From the NCBI GenBank assembly GCA_963573385.1, contig CAUYLG010066143.1:1-64000 (forward strand): DNA of 64,000 nucleotides, written 5' to 3'. Below the pieces are notes generated by a model that searched no databases, had not been told where the DNA came from, and saw nothing but the letters and a program-made list of their open reading frames with translations. This stretch comes from Cacajao melanocephalus (lineage: Eukaryota; Chordata; Mammalia; Primates; Pitheciidae). Below are positions 16,860 through 31,659 of this stretch, one piece after another (positions within the stretch are counted from its first letter, which is position 1; every line of letters begins with the position of its first letter). The position numbers and the translations under genes are program-made.

Positions 16860-17110
16860 TTTGAAACTGAGGCATAATTTATATAACATGCACAGAGCTT
16901 AGATGTTCGTTTGGTAAATATTGACAATTGTATATACCCTTGTAACCATCACAGAAAACAACATACAGAATACTTTCATCCACCTAGGAAGTCCCTCATG
17001 CCACTTTCTAGTCAGTGTCCTCCTACCCGCTAGGTAATTGCTATTCTGATTTCTAACACTGTGGACTGTTTTTTTCTATTCTTGAACTTCATATAAATGG
17101 AAACATACAG
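16860..17110. mobile_element. Old LINE-1 (L1M-type) 3' fragment
   Basis: AGGCATAATTTATATAACATG, TGTAACCATCACAGAAAAC and GTCCCTCATGCCACTTTC repeat the same segment as 1235-1440. Confidence 0.5.
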
Positions 17111-17720
17111 CATATATTCTTGCATGCTCCATGAAAGTGATCCACACCGTGTTCCAGTAAGAACTGGCATGAGAGATGAAGTCCACTTAGTCCCCTTTGG
17201 CTAAGCAACTCTCTCAAGGCAACAATATAGCCTGGAAGGATAGAGGGCAACTGTATGGAGCCAGTTAGCAGTGGAATTGGGCTTGAATCTAGGGCTTCCA
17301 AATTCACATCAGGGCAAAGACTCTTGTTCTTTAAGAACTGACCATCTCATCAGAGGACCAGGACTTAACACCATAAACCGGCTTGATGTCAAAACAAGAA
17401 ATAAAAATGTTTCAAAGCAGGTGCCTCAGTGAGTATCCCAGACTGTAAGAACTGTAGTCTAGAGAGGCCAACATTTTCATACGTGTTAGGATGCAGTAAA
17501 ATCTGACTCAACAGGCTTGAACAATGAGAGAGAAAGTTTGTTATCTCATGTAACAAAAAGACCAAAGGCTAGAGAGTACCAGGGTTGGTTAATTCAGTGG
17601 CTCAATAGCTCTGGCATCCTGAAACTCATGCTGTAGGCACCAAATCTCTTTCTACCCTTCAGAACAGTCTTTCCCTTCAGTCTTACAGGCCTGCAGAGAC
17701 TGTACAATGGACACAGGGAA

Positions 17721-17771
17721 ACATCAAGTGGGTCCAAAAAGCACAAGCCGAAGAGTGGGAAGGAGACAGCC
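17721..17771 (+). repeat. 51-bp dispersed duplication, copy 1
   Basis: From ACATCAAGTGGGTCC to GGAGACAGCC; 47 of 51 bases match 19929-19979 in the same orientation. Not part of any repeat I recognise. Confidence 0.85.
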
Positions 17772-17789
17772 TGTGAGAAAGCCTGGGAA

Positions 17790-18015
17790 AGAGCCCTGGA
17801 TTTTAGGGCCAGAGTGCCTGGGCTCCAGGCTGGCTCTGGCTCATGGGAACTCTGTGATCTTGGGTGAGCTCTGGAACCTTCTGAAGCTCTCTCTAAAGTG
17901 GAGCTAATAGAGGTAGAGGGGTTGCAGAGTGCATGGGTTCTGGAATCAACCTGAGAGTCCGGCTTCACAGTGCCTGACACACACTAGGAGCTCGATATTG
18001 TGGGGAAATGAATAA
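17790..18015 (+). mobile_element. MIR SINE, near full length
   Basis: AGGGCCAGAGTGCCTGGGCTC, ACTCTGTGATCTTGGGTGAG, then GTGCCTGACACACACTAGG in MIR order. Confidence 0.7.
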
Positions 18016-18299
18016 ATGAACACACAGTTCCAATCCCAGCCTCACTGCTTGTCAATCGTCTGCGTTATAGAATTTCACCCATAATACTGACATAATACCT
18101 CCTTTTTGGTGTAAATGAAATAATGTAAGTGAATGGTGTCCCACTGAGCCAGGTTATGGTAAGGTGAGAGGTGCATCCTCTCCCTGCCTGCCCTGCACTT
18201 GTGAAAGCGCTTTCTCATCTCTCAACACTCCTAATGGGAGCTGAGGAGAACACGGTGGAGAGAGTGGAGGCTTTGCCTTAAGATGGGATCAATCTTGAG

Positions 18300-18425
18300 G
18301 GCTTGGTTAATCACTTCCCTCAGTAATTTTACTCAGTGTCCTCAGTGTAAGGATTATATGAGCTGAGGTACGTAAAATATGTAATGCTTAGCACGTAGTA
18401 GGTGGTGAACCAATATTAGGTCTTT
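18300..18425 (+). mobile_element. MIR SINE fragment
   Basis: TAAGGATTATATGAGCTGAG and GCTTAGCACGTAGTAGGTGG are the MIR 3' end; a further weak MIR piece may lie at 18020-18150. Confidence 0.6.
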
Positions 18426-18542
18426 TCTCCTGTCTCTTGTCCAGGGGGTGGGAGACTATGCTAACTGCGTAACACTCCCCCCCCGTCACTTCTTTTTACT
18501 GAGAGAGCCCCAGTTTTTTTGTCAGCGGATACCCTTTCCCAA

Positions 18543-18870
18543 ATAGTCATCCCTAATTGTCTGTGGGGAATTGGTTCCAGGACCTCTGTGGATATCAAAA
18601 TCTGCATATGCTCAAGTCCCTTATATATTATAAAATGGCAGTAGTAGTATTTGTACAGTACAGCCTGTACACATCCTCACTATACTTTACATTGTTTCTA
18701 GCAACTTATGATACTGAATACAATGTAAATGCAGTATAAATAGTTGTTATACTGATTTTTAGTTTTTTTGTTGTTGTTGTTGTTGTTTGCATTGTTATTT
18801 TTTTTCCTGAATATTCTTGATACCTGGTTGGTTGAAGCCAGGGAAGTGCAGACATGGAGGGCCTTGCTTT
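18543..18870 (-). mobile_element. MER2 (Tigger-type) DNA transposon, antisense
   Basis: GGGGAATTGGTTCCAGGACC, AAATCTGCATATGCTCAAG, TAAATAGTTGTTATACTG and TTGATACCTGGTTGGTTGAA follow MER2 read in reverse. A (TTG)n tract at about 18768-18790 grew inside it. A second copy, in the opposite orientation, is at 27125-27785. Confidence 0.8.
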
Positions 18871-19231
18871 CCTAGACTCTGTTGTGTCTCAGAGTGGCCA
18901 ACGGACCTAGCTCTGGCCAATGAAACTAAGAGGAAGCTACTTGGAGCCTCTGGAAGGTCTTTGATTCCTTAGAGAAGGAACAGCTGTGCAAGGATGGCTT
19001 GGTGGCCCTTTTTTTCTGCTTTGAACCCAGATGTGACCTCTGGAAGTACAGAACCATCTTGTGAATGTGCACTAACAAGCCTAATAAGAAAAACCAACAT
19101 TCAAAGGATAGTGGAAGGAAAAGAGAGCACTTGAGTCCTTGATGGCATCGGCAAGAAGCTGAGCAAGCATAAAACTCTTACCCCTCCATTTTGTGTTACT
19201 TGAGATAATCACATCTCTTTATTGCCTAAAT

Positions 19232-19737
<506 letters not shown>

Positions 19738-19778
19738 CATTGATGATCATGAAATCTGTTGCTTGCAGCCAAAAGTAT

Positions 19779-19862
19779 TCCTGGTACGTGGATACAATAT
19801 GATTTAAAGCTGCTACAAATTTCTGATATGTGGATACAAGATATTTAAAGCTGCTACAAATT
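19779..19862. repeat. 42-bp tandem duplication
   Basis: GTGGATACAA recurs at 19788 and 19830, and TTAAAGCTGCTACAAA at 19804 and 19845. Two units of 41-42 bases about 90 percent identical. Confidence 0.85.
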
Positions 19863-19928
19863 CAAGGGATGGGAAACAAGCACTGGAGAAAAGGGGATGA
19901 CGAAGATGGATTGATAACTAACAAAATC

Positions 19929-19979
19929 ACATCAAGTGAGTCCAAAAAGCACAAGCGGCAGAGCGGGAAGGAGACAGCC
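19929..19979 (+). repeat. 51-bp dispersed duplication, copy 2
   Basis: Partner of 17721-17771, four mismatches. It is followed by AGAGTGCC, which in copy 1 lies about 40 bp further on, as if intervening bases were skipped. Confidence 0.85.
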
Positions 19980-20512
19980 AGAGTGCCCTAAATCAAGGTT
20001 CAAGATAAAAGAAAGCGTGGCTGACTGTTCATTTGGCTTTACTCCTTGGGGACTTATGAATTAAATGAACTCTTAGAATTCAAACAGAGCATCACCTGCT
20101 TCTTGATGTCTGGAAAGTTTATGTGGCAGGTACTTCAAGTGCAAAAAGAGCCTAGAAATTCAGTCTTATGTGGTCTTGAGGCTTTTTCCAGAGGACATGA
20201 AAGAAAGAATTGTAGAGATGATGGTGGAAGCCAAATGACACTTTCACACACTACATTTTTTCACTCAGTCATATGATAAATATTTGTTAGGTACTTTTTA
20301 TATGCCAGGCACTGTGTTGGGCCCTGAGATATGGAGCCATTACACCAGAGGCCTTTTCTGGGTGAATTGGAACCTCATTTCTTTTCTGTGAATCTTTGCT
20401 TTGACTGACTTTCCTCTGAATGCAGTAAGGACCACCAGCCTCTTCCGAGATGCTGTGGCCCTTGTGCAGATGGGATGATGTGCTGTTCGAGTCTGGACAG
20501 GAACCCTTGTAG

Positions 20513-20905
<393 letters not shown>

Positions 20906-21063
20906 ATTAGTGGGCATCTCTGAAGCACTAGCTTGGTTCTGAAGCTTTATGGGGAAGCTTGCTCCATGGTGCAGGGAGTTGCCAAGAAGAGTTAGGGAAT
21001 CCTAGACCTGGAATTTAGAGTATTTACATATACTTTTGCTTAGGGTTTGGACGCTGATTTTGG

Positions 21064-21583
21064 TGTATTCATTTCCTATTGTTGTTGTTAATAAATTACC
21101 ATACATTTAATGGTTTAAACAACACAAATGTATTATTCTTGCACTGTTCTGGAGGTTAGAAGTTTGAAATGGGTCTCACTGGGCTAAAATCAGGTTGCTG
21201 ACAGGTCTGAGTTCCCTCTAGAGGCTCTAGGGAAGAATCTGTTTCTCTGCCTTTCCAGCTTCTAGAGTTCGTCCCCCACCTTCATTCCTTGGCTCGTGGC
21301 CCTTTCCTCCATCTTCAAAGCCAGCAACATTGAGCTGAGTCCTTCTCAGGCTGCCCTCACTCTGATCATTCCTTCTGATTCCTTCTTCTGCTTTTAAGGA
21401 CTCTTGTGCTTACCTTGGGCCCACCTGGACCATCCAAAGTCATCTCCCCATTTGGAGGCCATCTACTGATGACAACTTAATTCCACCTGCAACCTTGATT
21501 TCCCTGTGCCCCGTAACCTCACATAGTCATAGGTTCCAGGGATTAGGACATAGATATCTTTGGCAGGACATCCTGCCTACCAT
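21064..21583 (-). mobile_element. MLT1-like ERVL-MaLR LTR, antisense
   Basis: TGTATTCATTTCC then AATAAATTACCATACATTTA, TTCTGGAGGTTAGAAGTTTG, AGAGGCTCTAGGGAAGAATC and ATTCCTTGGCTCGTGGCCC. These are the reverse of the MaLR LTR 3' part; the subfamily is not assigned. No internal retroviral sequence is attached. Confidence 0.65.
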
Positions 21584-22799
21584 ATTCTCTTGAAGTTTTT
21601 TTTCTCATTTCCTGGTTTCTTTTAATAAGCTCTCAAATGATGCCTGTGAAGTTGGTTAATAATGTCCCATCTCATTGGAGAAACTGAAGCACATGGGGAT
21701 GGCCAAGGCCTGCTTAGGGCTGCCAAGGAGACCAGCCAGGGTGAAAACGACTTACTCATTTCCAACCTGTTGAATAATATTTTCAGTGGAAAACGGCAAA
21801 ATATAAGAAAGCATGTATAGTAGAATTACAATCTCATAAAAATATATCCTGTATATAATCATGGTGGAAAGACTGGAAGAAAATAGATGAAAAAGCTAAT
21901 AATGGCAATCTTAGGGTGCTGGGCATGAGATTAGACATAGTTCTTTCTTGTCTCTCTCTCTCTCTTTTTTTTTTTTTAAATAAAATCAAGTTTTCAGTAA
22001 TATAGTTAGATTATATTTCTAAATAGAAAACATGTTAAAAATTAATTAATTTTATGGCACACCCTCTTCTCATGCGTATTTCTTTAGTTCTTCCCTAAAG
22101 TTATTCTAGACCTAACCACCCACTCAAAAGTCACTGTAAAATATAAAAGGAGACAGAAGGGAGCCGGGAAGGGAGTTTCAGGAACAGGGAAATAAACATG
22201 ACAGCAGGAGGCTGGCTACATATGGTTTCAGACTGTTCAGGCTTGCCTCGGCTTTGCCAATCAACTCCAGCTTTGGGTTTCTTCTGCAATGAGTAATTAG
22301 TGTGCATGGGGTGGCCTGTTATCCACATTCCACCATGAGCGCTTCCTTTAGCTTCCTTTAATGAGGGACTTGCTCTGGCCAGTTGCCTTCCTGATGCATA
22401 TCAGGTCTCTGAATTCAGAGGTGTGAAGGGGACTCCCGGTACCTGCCTCTTCCTACGCACTGGCTATCCTGTCCACCAGCTCTAGTGCTGGCTGCTGAGG
22501 GTTTTCAGAGGATAGAAGGAGATGGTAGGGCTTGTGCTTCTGCCCAGCAGATATGGGGTGGTAGGGCACCAGAGTCCCCAGGAAGAAAATAAAGGCCTAG
22601 ATAGCCAGCTGCTGCCCAAGCTTTGTGTGCAGGAGTCAACAGAAGGGAAGAGAGAAGCTCCCAAATCCCAGAAGTGGCAGGCACAGCCCTCCACAATTTG
22701 GCCCCACCCACTTCCCCAGGTATATTTCCAGCCGGGAGCCTGGCTAGTGACCCTGACTTCCCCTGCATGTTCTCTCCTTGAGGCCTCTGCCCACCTAAG
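21584..22799. other. Intron 2 unique sequence
   Basis: AT-rich to 22130, then GC-richer. Two overlapping frames at 22482-22872 (125 and 116 codons on opposite strands) show no splice or family support. Confidence 0.5.
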
Positions 22800-23060
22800 C
22801 CAGGAAGGTCTCATCCTGCTTATCTTGACAAGACTCAGCTCAAATTCTACCTTCTCCAAGAAGCTCCTCTAGACTTTTCTCAGAGAGAGAAGCAGCCACA
22901 CTCTCTGCCTTCTTTATTAGGAAGCCATAATCTTGCTCCTCTCATGGACTGCCTTGTATCAAAATGTCACTGGGGCACAAATCCGCCTCTTTAACCAGAT
23001 TGCGCACTCCTGGTGGGTAGAAGTTACAGTCTCCCCCTGCCACATCCTTGCAACCAATAT
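22800..23060 (+). mobile_element. L2 LINE 3' end
   Basis: GACTCAGCTCAAATTCTACC, TTCTCCAAGAAGCTCCTC and GACTGCCTTGTATC match the L2 tail pattern in order. Confidence 0.6.
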
Positions 23061-23774
23061 GTCAGTAAACAATTTGTTGAGCATCTGCTATGTGTCAGGT
23101 ACTGTTTTAGGCCCAGGGCAGTTCCTAACTACTCAGATGTTGGCTCCGTTGAATGGAAAAACCCAATAATGTCTGCGTTTTACTGCTGATCACCTGTGCT
23201 CCGAGGTGCCTGCTCCATCCAGCCAGAAGTCCTTCTCTCAGGAGGGGCACAGCTGGCACCTCCTAGCCCTCAGTCAGGCTTGCTGGAGTCAGTTTTCTGG
23301 CAAAGGCCAAGCCGTAGAACAGAGTGACTGCCCATTGTTGTTGCACCTGTGCATATGTGACTGGAGCCAGCCAGGTGAGTGCAACTGGAGTAGGGGTGGG
23401 AGCAGGGTGGGAGGCGAGAGAGGCCACTCGCAGCTGTGCCTGGAAGGCATCTGCCACCCCCAGCCTGACTTTGATCAACTTTGTGCTAACACTGCTGCTC
23501 TCAGCCAGTTGTTTCTCAGCAGGTTTAATTTCTGGGATTCTGTGCAAATGATACTCTCTCTCCTATCTCTCTTTGGTGAGCATATTTTTCTGGAAACCAG
23601 GCCATAAAGAAGAGAATCGTGAAGTGGTCTGACTTTTCTCATTAATGCAGTGTTGTAACAAGGCGTGATCCCTGACCAAACCATTCAGCATGAAAGATTT
23701 GACCAGCCATATGTCATAAACGTAAAGGTACAACTAGGATTGCTAGCAGCAAAAATTAGACTCCAGTTCCTATA

Positions 23775-23905
23775 AGAGCTCAATCTGCCTGGATTTGAAT
23801 CCTGTCTTGATGACTCACTAGCTGTGTGACCTTAGAGAAATTATTTGATCCACCTGTGTCTCTGTTTCTTTATCTGTCAAATAAGGATGACAAAAATACA
23901 TACTT
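23775..23905 (+). mobile_element. MIR SINE fragment
   Basis: TGGATTTGAATCCTGTCTTG, CTAGCTGTGTGACCTTAGAG and TCTTTATCTGTCAAATAAGG: MIR core in order. Confidence 0.8.
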
Positions 23906-24156
23906 TACATGCAAAAAAAATGAAATCAGACTCTTACCATACACATTTACAAAAGTTAACTCAAAATGGAGCAAAAATCTAAACATAAGAACTAAAACTT
24001 TAAAACTCTTAGAAAAGTTTTCCCCTAGAGTTTACAACCATAGGGGAGAAGCTTCATGACATTGAATTTGGCAATGATTTTTTGAATATGATATCAAGAG
24101 AACAGGCAAAAAAGAAAAAATAGATAAGTTGGACTTCATAAAAATTAAGAACTTTC

Positions 24157-24288
24157 TTTTTTTTGAGACAGTCTCACTCTGTCACCCAGGCTGGAGTGCA
24201 GTGGCATGGCTTACTGGAGTGCAGTGGTTGGCTTACTGCAACCTCTGCCTCCCAGGTTCAAGCAGTTCTTCTGCCTCAGCCTCCCGAC
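24157..24288 (-). mobile_element. Alu right-monomer fragment with a short internal duplication
   Basis: TTTTTTTTGAGACAGTCTCAC to GCCTCAGCCTCCCGAC. CTGGAGTGCAGTGG occurs twice, a duplication of about 30 bp. Inserted into the L1. Confidence 0.85.
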
Positions 24289-24385
24289 TTTTATGCATCA
24301 AAGGACACTATCGACAGAGGAAAAAGGCAGGCAACCCATGGAGTGGGAGAAAATATTTGTAAATTAGTATCTGATAAGAGATTAA

Positions 24386-24607
<222 letters not shown>

Positions 24608-24779
24608 TAAAAAATAGGGCAAAGGACTTGAGTAGATATTTCTTCAAAAAAGATATACAAATGGCCAATAAGATAAAAAGATGCTCAATGTCATTTATCT
24701 CTAGGTAAATGCAAATCAAGACCACAATGAGATTCCACTTCACACCCATTAGAATGGTTATTAAAAAAATTTTTTTTCG

Positions 24780-24885
24780 GGTCCGACAGGTGATGTGTCA
24801 ATGTTGTAACGAGGTTCAGAGGGTGGCACATCTCACACATGCATGTGAACACCCAATCATCATGCTCATGAATCACAAAAGGATC
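24780..24885 (-). pseudogene. SNORD13 (U13 snoRNA) processed pseudogene inside an L1
   Basis: Read on the minus strand it starts GATCCTTTTGTGATTCATG, has CATGATGATTGGGTGTTC, GTGTGAGATGTGCCACCC and ends ACCTGTCGGACC: essentially full-length U13 (about 104 nt) with point changes. An A tail (plus-strand T run 24770-24777) follows the 3' end, and TGG(T/C)TATTA(A/T)AAA flanks both sides. The C-box-like TGATGAT remains but the D box reads CGGA instead of CTGA, so it is most likely inactive. U13 guides cytidine acetylation in 18S rRNA (established). The L1 machinery probably moved this copy (inference). Confidence 0.88.
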
Positions 24886-25604
24886 TGGCTATTATAAAAT
24901 AAAATGTTTAAAAAAGAAAACAAAGTAACAAGTGTTGATGAGGTTATGGAGAAACTGGACCTCTTATGTAGAATGGTGTAACTAACTGCTATGGAAAATC
25001 GTATGATAGTTCCTCAAGGAATTAAAGATAGAATTACCATATAATCCAAAACAATTCCACTTCTGGGTACATACACAAAATAATTGAGAACAAGGACAGG
25101 AACAGATATTTGTACATCCATGTTTACAGGGCATTGTTCACAACAATCAAAATGTGGAAGCAACTTAAGTGTCTGTTGATGCAAGAATGGAAAACTAAAA
25201 TGTCGTGTATACATGCAAGCGAATATTACTCAGCTTCGCAAAAGAAGGAGATTTGGATACGTGCTACAACATGAATTCATTCTTCTAATGAATGAAGACA
25301 TGCTAAGTGAAATAAGTTAGCCACAAAGGATAAAACTCTGTGCTTTCACTTATATGAAGTACTCAGAATAGTCAGATTCACAGAGGCAGAAAGTAGAAAT
25401 GTGTTTGCAGGGGCTAATGGCAGAGGGAAAGGGGGAATTACTGTTTCATGGATATGAGTTAAGTTTAGCAAAATGAAAAAATTTCTGGAAATGGATGGTG
25501 GTAATGATTATACAACAATGTGAATATACTTACTGCCACCAAACTGTACACCTAAAAATGGTTAAAATGGTAAATTTCATGTTATATATATTTTGCTACA
25601 ATAA

Positions 25605-25735
25605 GAAAGGCACCTACCTTATTAACTTGTTGTGAGGATTAAGTGAGTTAATAAGTATAAAGCACTTAGAATGGTGCTGGTATAATACTAAGTTCTATAT
25701 AAGTATTAGCCATTGTTATAAATATTCTGTTAGTT
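25605..25735 (+). mobile_element. MIR SINE fragment
   Basis: CTTGTTGTGAGGATTAAGTG and AAAGCACTTAGAATGGTGC: the MIR 3' part, directly after the L1. Confidence 0.75.
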
Positions 25736-26009
25736 ATACAAGGGAACCAATGAATGAAGTACATAAAACCCGGAAAAATAGGAGTGTACTGGATCATATA
25801 TATATATATAGCTTATTATAGAAATGCTACTTATAATCCAATTTAATTTTAATAAAAATCTGATTTGCTTTCCTAGAATTATAAAGGGTTAGCTTAATGG
25901 ATGTGTTGAAAGACTCAGTTCCACTTTTAAAAGATACTGTTAAAGCTGGGGAGATGCTTTTTTTTTTCTGGGGCATGTGGAGTTTTCAAAATCAAGCCTT
26001 CTAGGGGTT

Positions 26010-26240
26010 AAACATAGGGGTTTGGAATCAGTTGTTGGGCTCCAATTCTGGCTTCACCACTGAGGTGTGTAATTTTGAGCAAGTTAGTTAATGTCAAGCT
26101 CCATATTTTCCTCCTAGAAAACGGAGGTAATGCTAGCTAGCACCTGGCTCATGGGCTTGTGCAGATTGAATGAGGTTGTACAGGTAAAATGCCTGCCACA
26201 CAGTAAGCACTCAGTAAGTTCAGCTATTATTGACATTACC
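26010..26240 (+). mobile_element. MIR SINE, full length
   Basis: TTTGGAATCAGTTGTTGGGC through GAGCAAGTTAGTTAATG to CACACAGTAAGCACTCAG, one of the best-kept MIR copies here. Confidence 0.8.
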
Positions 26241-26663
26241 TTTGACCTCATAGTTGAGTTGACCATGTTTCTCTCTGATCATTTCTACTTCTAGGTTTAT
26301 TAAAGGCTACAAGTACAATGTCTCAGGACCTGCTCCAGTGGAGCACACTTGGAAAAAGGAGTGCAGGCAAATCACCCTTTCTCCCCCTTTGCTGCCTTAC
26401 TGCCTACTTAACACTGTTGACAGCCACCAGAGCATTTCCCGCATTTTACCAACACCATCAAACAAGTAGCAGGTTATTGATTGGGACTTGCAAGGAAACT
26501 TCATCCTTCTAATCTCTGGCTAAAAGGGTAACAGATAATTTTTAATTTTCTCCTTTTCTATAGTTTTCTAATTTGCATACAAACCCTGTATTATGGTTAG
26601 AATGGGCAGAATAAACTTAATTCAAAAGGCCCAATATTTTCTACTTGATAAAATGGTAACCTG

Positions 26664-26955
26664 GGTCGGGTAATGTGGCTCATGCCTGTAATCCCAGCAC
26701 TTTGGGAGGCCCAGGTGGGAGGATCTCCTGAGGTCAGTAGTTCGAGACCAGTCTAGACAATGTGCTGAAACCCTATCTCTACTAAAAATACAAACGTTGG
26801 CCAGGCATGGTGCCATGTGCCTGTAATCCCTACAACTTGGGAGCCTGAGGCATGAGAATTGCTTGAACCTGGGAGGCAGAAGTTGAAGTGAGCCTAGATC
26901 ACACCACTGTACTCCAGCCTGGGCCACAGAGTGAGACTCTGTCTCGAAAAAAAAA
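26664..26955 (+). mobile_element. AluS SINE
   Basis: GGGTCGGGTAATGTGGCTC to the A tail; GTAACCT flanks both ends. Confidence 0.93.
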
Positions 26956-27124
26956 GTAACCTAAAGGTTCTTTCCTGGGTGGACATTGACTGAAAACAGC
27001 AACCAAAGCATTAAATGCCTTGAGTATTAAGATTTGGGGAAAAATTAGGCAGTACAGAATGAGTGGTGACTATTCAGAGGAACAAGGCCGACAATACTTT
27101 AAAAACCAAATTTATAAAGGAGAT

Positions 27125-27785
27125 GGCAGTAGCAATACAGTTGGGTTCCACATTTGTGGGTTCAACCAACCGTGGATCAAAAATATGTGGAAAAAACCAA
27201 TCAATAATAGCAATATAGACTAGACTTGGTGACTCACACCTGTAATCCAATACTTCGGGAGGCTGAGGTGGGAGGATTACTTGAACCCAGGAGTTTGAGA
27301 CCAGCCTGGGCAACAAAGCAAGAACCCATCTCTACAAAAAAATTTTTTAAAATTAGCTGGATGTAGTGGCACATGTCTGTAGTCCTGGCTGCTTGGGAGG
27401 CTGAGGCAGGAGGATTGCTTGAGACTAGGGAGTTCAGGTTTACTATGTTCATGCCGCTGAAATCTAGCCTGGGCAACAAAGCAAAACCTTGTTCTATGAA
27501 AAAATATATATATAAGTAAAAAATAATACGAATGGGAACAATACAGTATAATAACTATTTACAAAGCATTTACACTGTATTAGGTATTACAAATAATCTA
27601 GAGATGACTCAAAGTATATGGGAGGATGTGTAGGTTATATGCAAATACCATGCCATTTTTTATAAGGGACTTAAGCATCCTTGGATTTTGGTATCCTCAG
27701 GGAGTTCTGGAAGCAATGTTGGTCCTTGATTTTGAAATTAGGGGTATCCTGGAACCTTGCAGATATGAAGGAACAATTGTACAAT
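27125..27785 (+). mobile_element. MER2 DNA transposon interrupted by an AluJ
   Basis: CAGTTGGGTTCCACATTTG and TTCAACCAACCGTGGATC before the Alu. AATACAGTATAATAACTATT, AATAATCTAGAGATGACTC and AAGCATCCTTGGATTTTGG after it. The order is complete to ACAATTGTACAATG. Confidence 0.85.
27220..27510 (+). mobile_element. AluJ SINE inside MER2
   Basis: ACTTGGTGACTCACACCTG, GCAACAAAGCAAGAACCC and an AT-rich tail; J-class and strongly diverged. Confidence 0.9.
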
Positions 27786-29080
<1,295 letters not shown>

Positions 29081-29119
29081 AATAATCAGTTTTTTAAAAT
29101 CAGAATTACATTAGAGAGG

Positions 29120-29345
29120 TGATGTTTTCTATGTGGCCTAGTCTCACATTCTAGTGCGATGATTTACTTTGCTATATAACCTTGAGTGAGTCACTCAAAC
29201 TCTCTGTGCTTCTGTTTCCTCACCTTTAAAGTGGATAGTAATAGTACCTAACCCCAGGATTATTAGAAAGCATAAATGAGTTATACTTGGAAAGCACTTA
29301 GAATAGTGGCAAAAATATCATAACTACTCAAAAAAAGTTAATGAA
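29120..29345 (+). mobile_element. MIR SINE, near full length
   Basis: TATATAACCTTGAGTGAGTC, TCTGTTTCCTCACCTTTAAA and GGAAAGCACTTAGAATAGTG in MIR order. Confidence 0.75.
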
Positions 29346-29404
29346 CATTGGTATTTTTAGTATATGAATACAATTTTGTAATCTGCTTTAAAAAAATACA
29401 TTCC

Positions 29405-30060
<656 letters not shown>

Positions 30061-30133
30061 TTTCTTGCCAGGCTGTTGTTTTCATAGTCAGATGGTACTA
30101 TTTTCCAAAGCTTCTTAGGTGTTCATTTTCTTT

Positions 30134-30297
30134 TCTTTTCTTTCTTTTTTTAAAAAATAATTTGTATTATTTTTATTTTAATAGAAACAGGGTCTCACTC
30201 TGTTGCCCAGACTGGTCTTGAACTCCTGGGCTCAAGCAATTCTCCTACCTCTGCTTCCCAAAGTGCGGGATTACAGATGTGAGCCACTGCACCCGGT
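30134..30297 (-). mobile_element. Free left Alu monomer (FLAM), antisense, with 15-bp target duplication
   Basis: TAGAAACAGGGTCTCACTC to GAGCCACTGCACCCG, a single left monomer. GTGTTCATTTTCTTT is repeated exactly on both sides, so the monomer moved alone. Confidence 0.9.
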
Positions 30298-30300
30298 GTG

Positions 30301-31234
30301 TTCATTTTCTTTAATTCCAAGTCCCTTTTGAGTTGCTTCCCGTCCTCTTTTAATCTACTATGTCCTTTAATCTTAAACTCCAGCCGTGTACTCTTCCATA
30401 CATTTTCTTTTCTCTGATTTCTTCACACTATTTCCCTCTGCTCATGTGGAGTTAGACTACATATTCTGTTTTGTACAGATATGAGCTATAAATTTAGAAG
30501 ATGGATACCACAGGAAGATAGTAACTTCTTTTTTTCATTGAGACCAAATATGAAACTGACCCCAAACTGACTCATTTACTTTATAAACTAATAAGATCTC
30601 TGTTACCTTAAGTATTTAGCCTTATAGACAAGCATCTGAAAATGATGGGAGGTATTTTTACTCCGGGCAGTAAGTTAGCCTATATATCACTCAGTGTCCA
30701 ACCAGGAAAACAGAAAGTATTTAAACACAGAAGGAATTCAATTTAGGGAATTGGTTGTACAGGTGATTGGAGAGCGCAGAAGCCAAACAGATGGTGGTGG
30801 GGGGCGGGGCAACATTGAGATCAGTAACATCAGAAAGCCAGCACCACACTTAGGCTAGAAGGACAGAGGGAGGAGCTGGTGGGGTCAGCTGGAGGAGTTG
30901 GGGGTCATAGTGGGCCTGTCTGTTGAGAGCTGGATCACAGAGGTAATACAGATGCTTCTTTTCACTTGAGGCAGAATGGGAAGGGAGAAATACTGTGGTC
31001 TTCCTCTTCTCCCTCTCCAATCTCTTCCCAGTGTCTCCCATTGGCAAATTCAATCAGAAGCCAGTGGACACAGATGTTTATGGAATTGTTTGTAGCCTGT
31101 GGTCAACCTGCCTGTGATGCAGAGCAGAGCAGGGGAAGGGAACAGAGGGGATCTGAGAAAAACAGGCCACGACCAGGCACAATGACCACTGGAGTCCCTT
31201 CGAGTCCACAGAAAACAGGACAGTGCAAAGTATG
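30301..31234. other. Intron 2 unique sequence
   Basis: No young repeat. Contains a short C/G-rich GGTGGGGGGCGGGG run at about 30796. Frames of 68-93 codons at 30966-31309 have no supporting signal. Confidence 0.5.
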
Positions 31235-31445
31235 CAGGCCCTCATGAGGTAGGCAGTCCTGGATTTGAATCCTGGCTCTGTCATTTAGTAGCTCTCTGGC
31301 CTTGGACAAATCACTTACCTACTCTGAGCTTTGGTTTCTTCTTCTATGAAAGGAGGCAAGAAAAACTGTATCGTACAGGGTCATTGTAAGGTTTAAATAA
31401 AATAATATTTAGCTATAATGCCACAGTCAGCATTCAACAATTGGT
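31235..31445 (+). mobile_element. MIR SINE, full length
   Basis: TGGATTTGAATCCTGGCTC, CTGGCCTTGGACAAATCAC and AAATAAAATAATATTTAGC in order. Confidence 0.8.
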
Positions 31446-31659
31446 TTCCTTTTATTCAAGAATTTATTATTTTTAAGACAAAGAGCCTTGGATATTTGGC
31501 CAAGGTCATCAAGCTTCTCAATTTTGAAAGATGAAAAGAGGGCAGAGGAGTCTTTTCTTTTGGAAGCTCTGCCTGGCATGGGGATAGGTGATAAACTGTC
31601 CAAAAGTGATGCTGGGAGATGATCTTAGAAACGTTGAAAATATCATGCATGACCAAGTC

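Noticed and set aside
22482..22872. 125- and 116-codon frames on opposite strands
   Set aside because: In intron 2, no matching phase or acceptor/donor pair and no recognisable protein.
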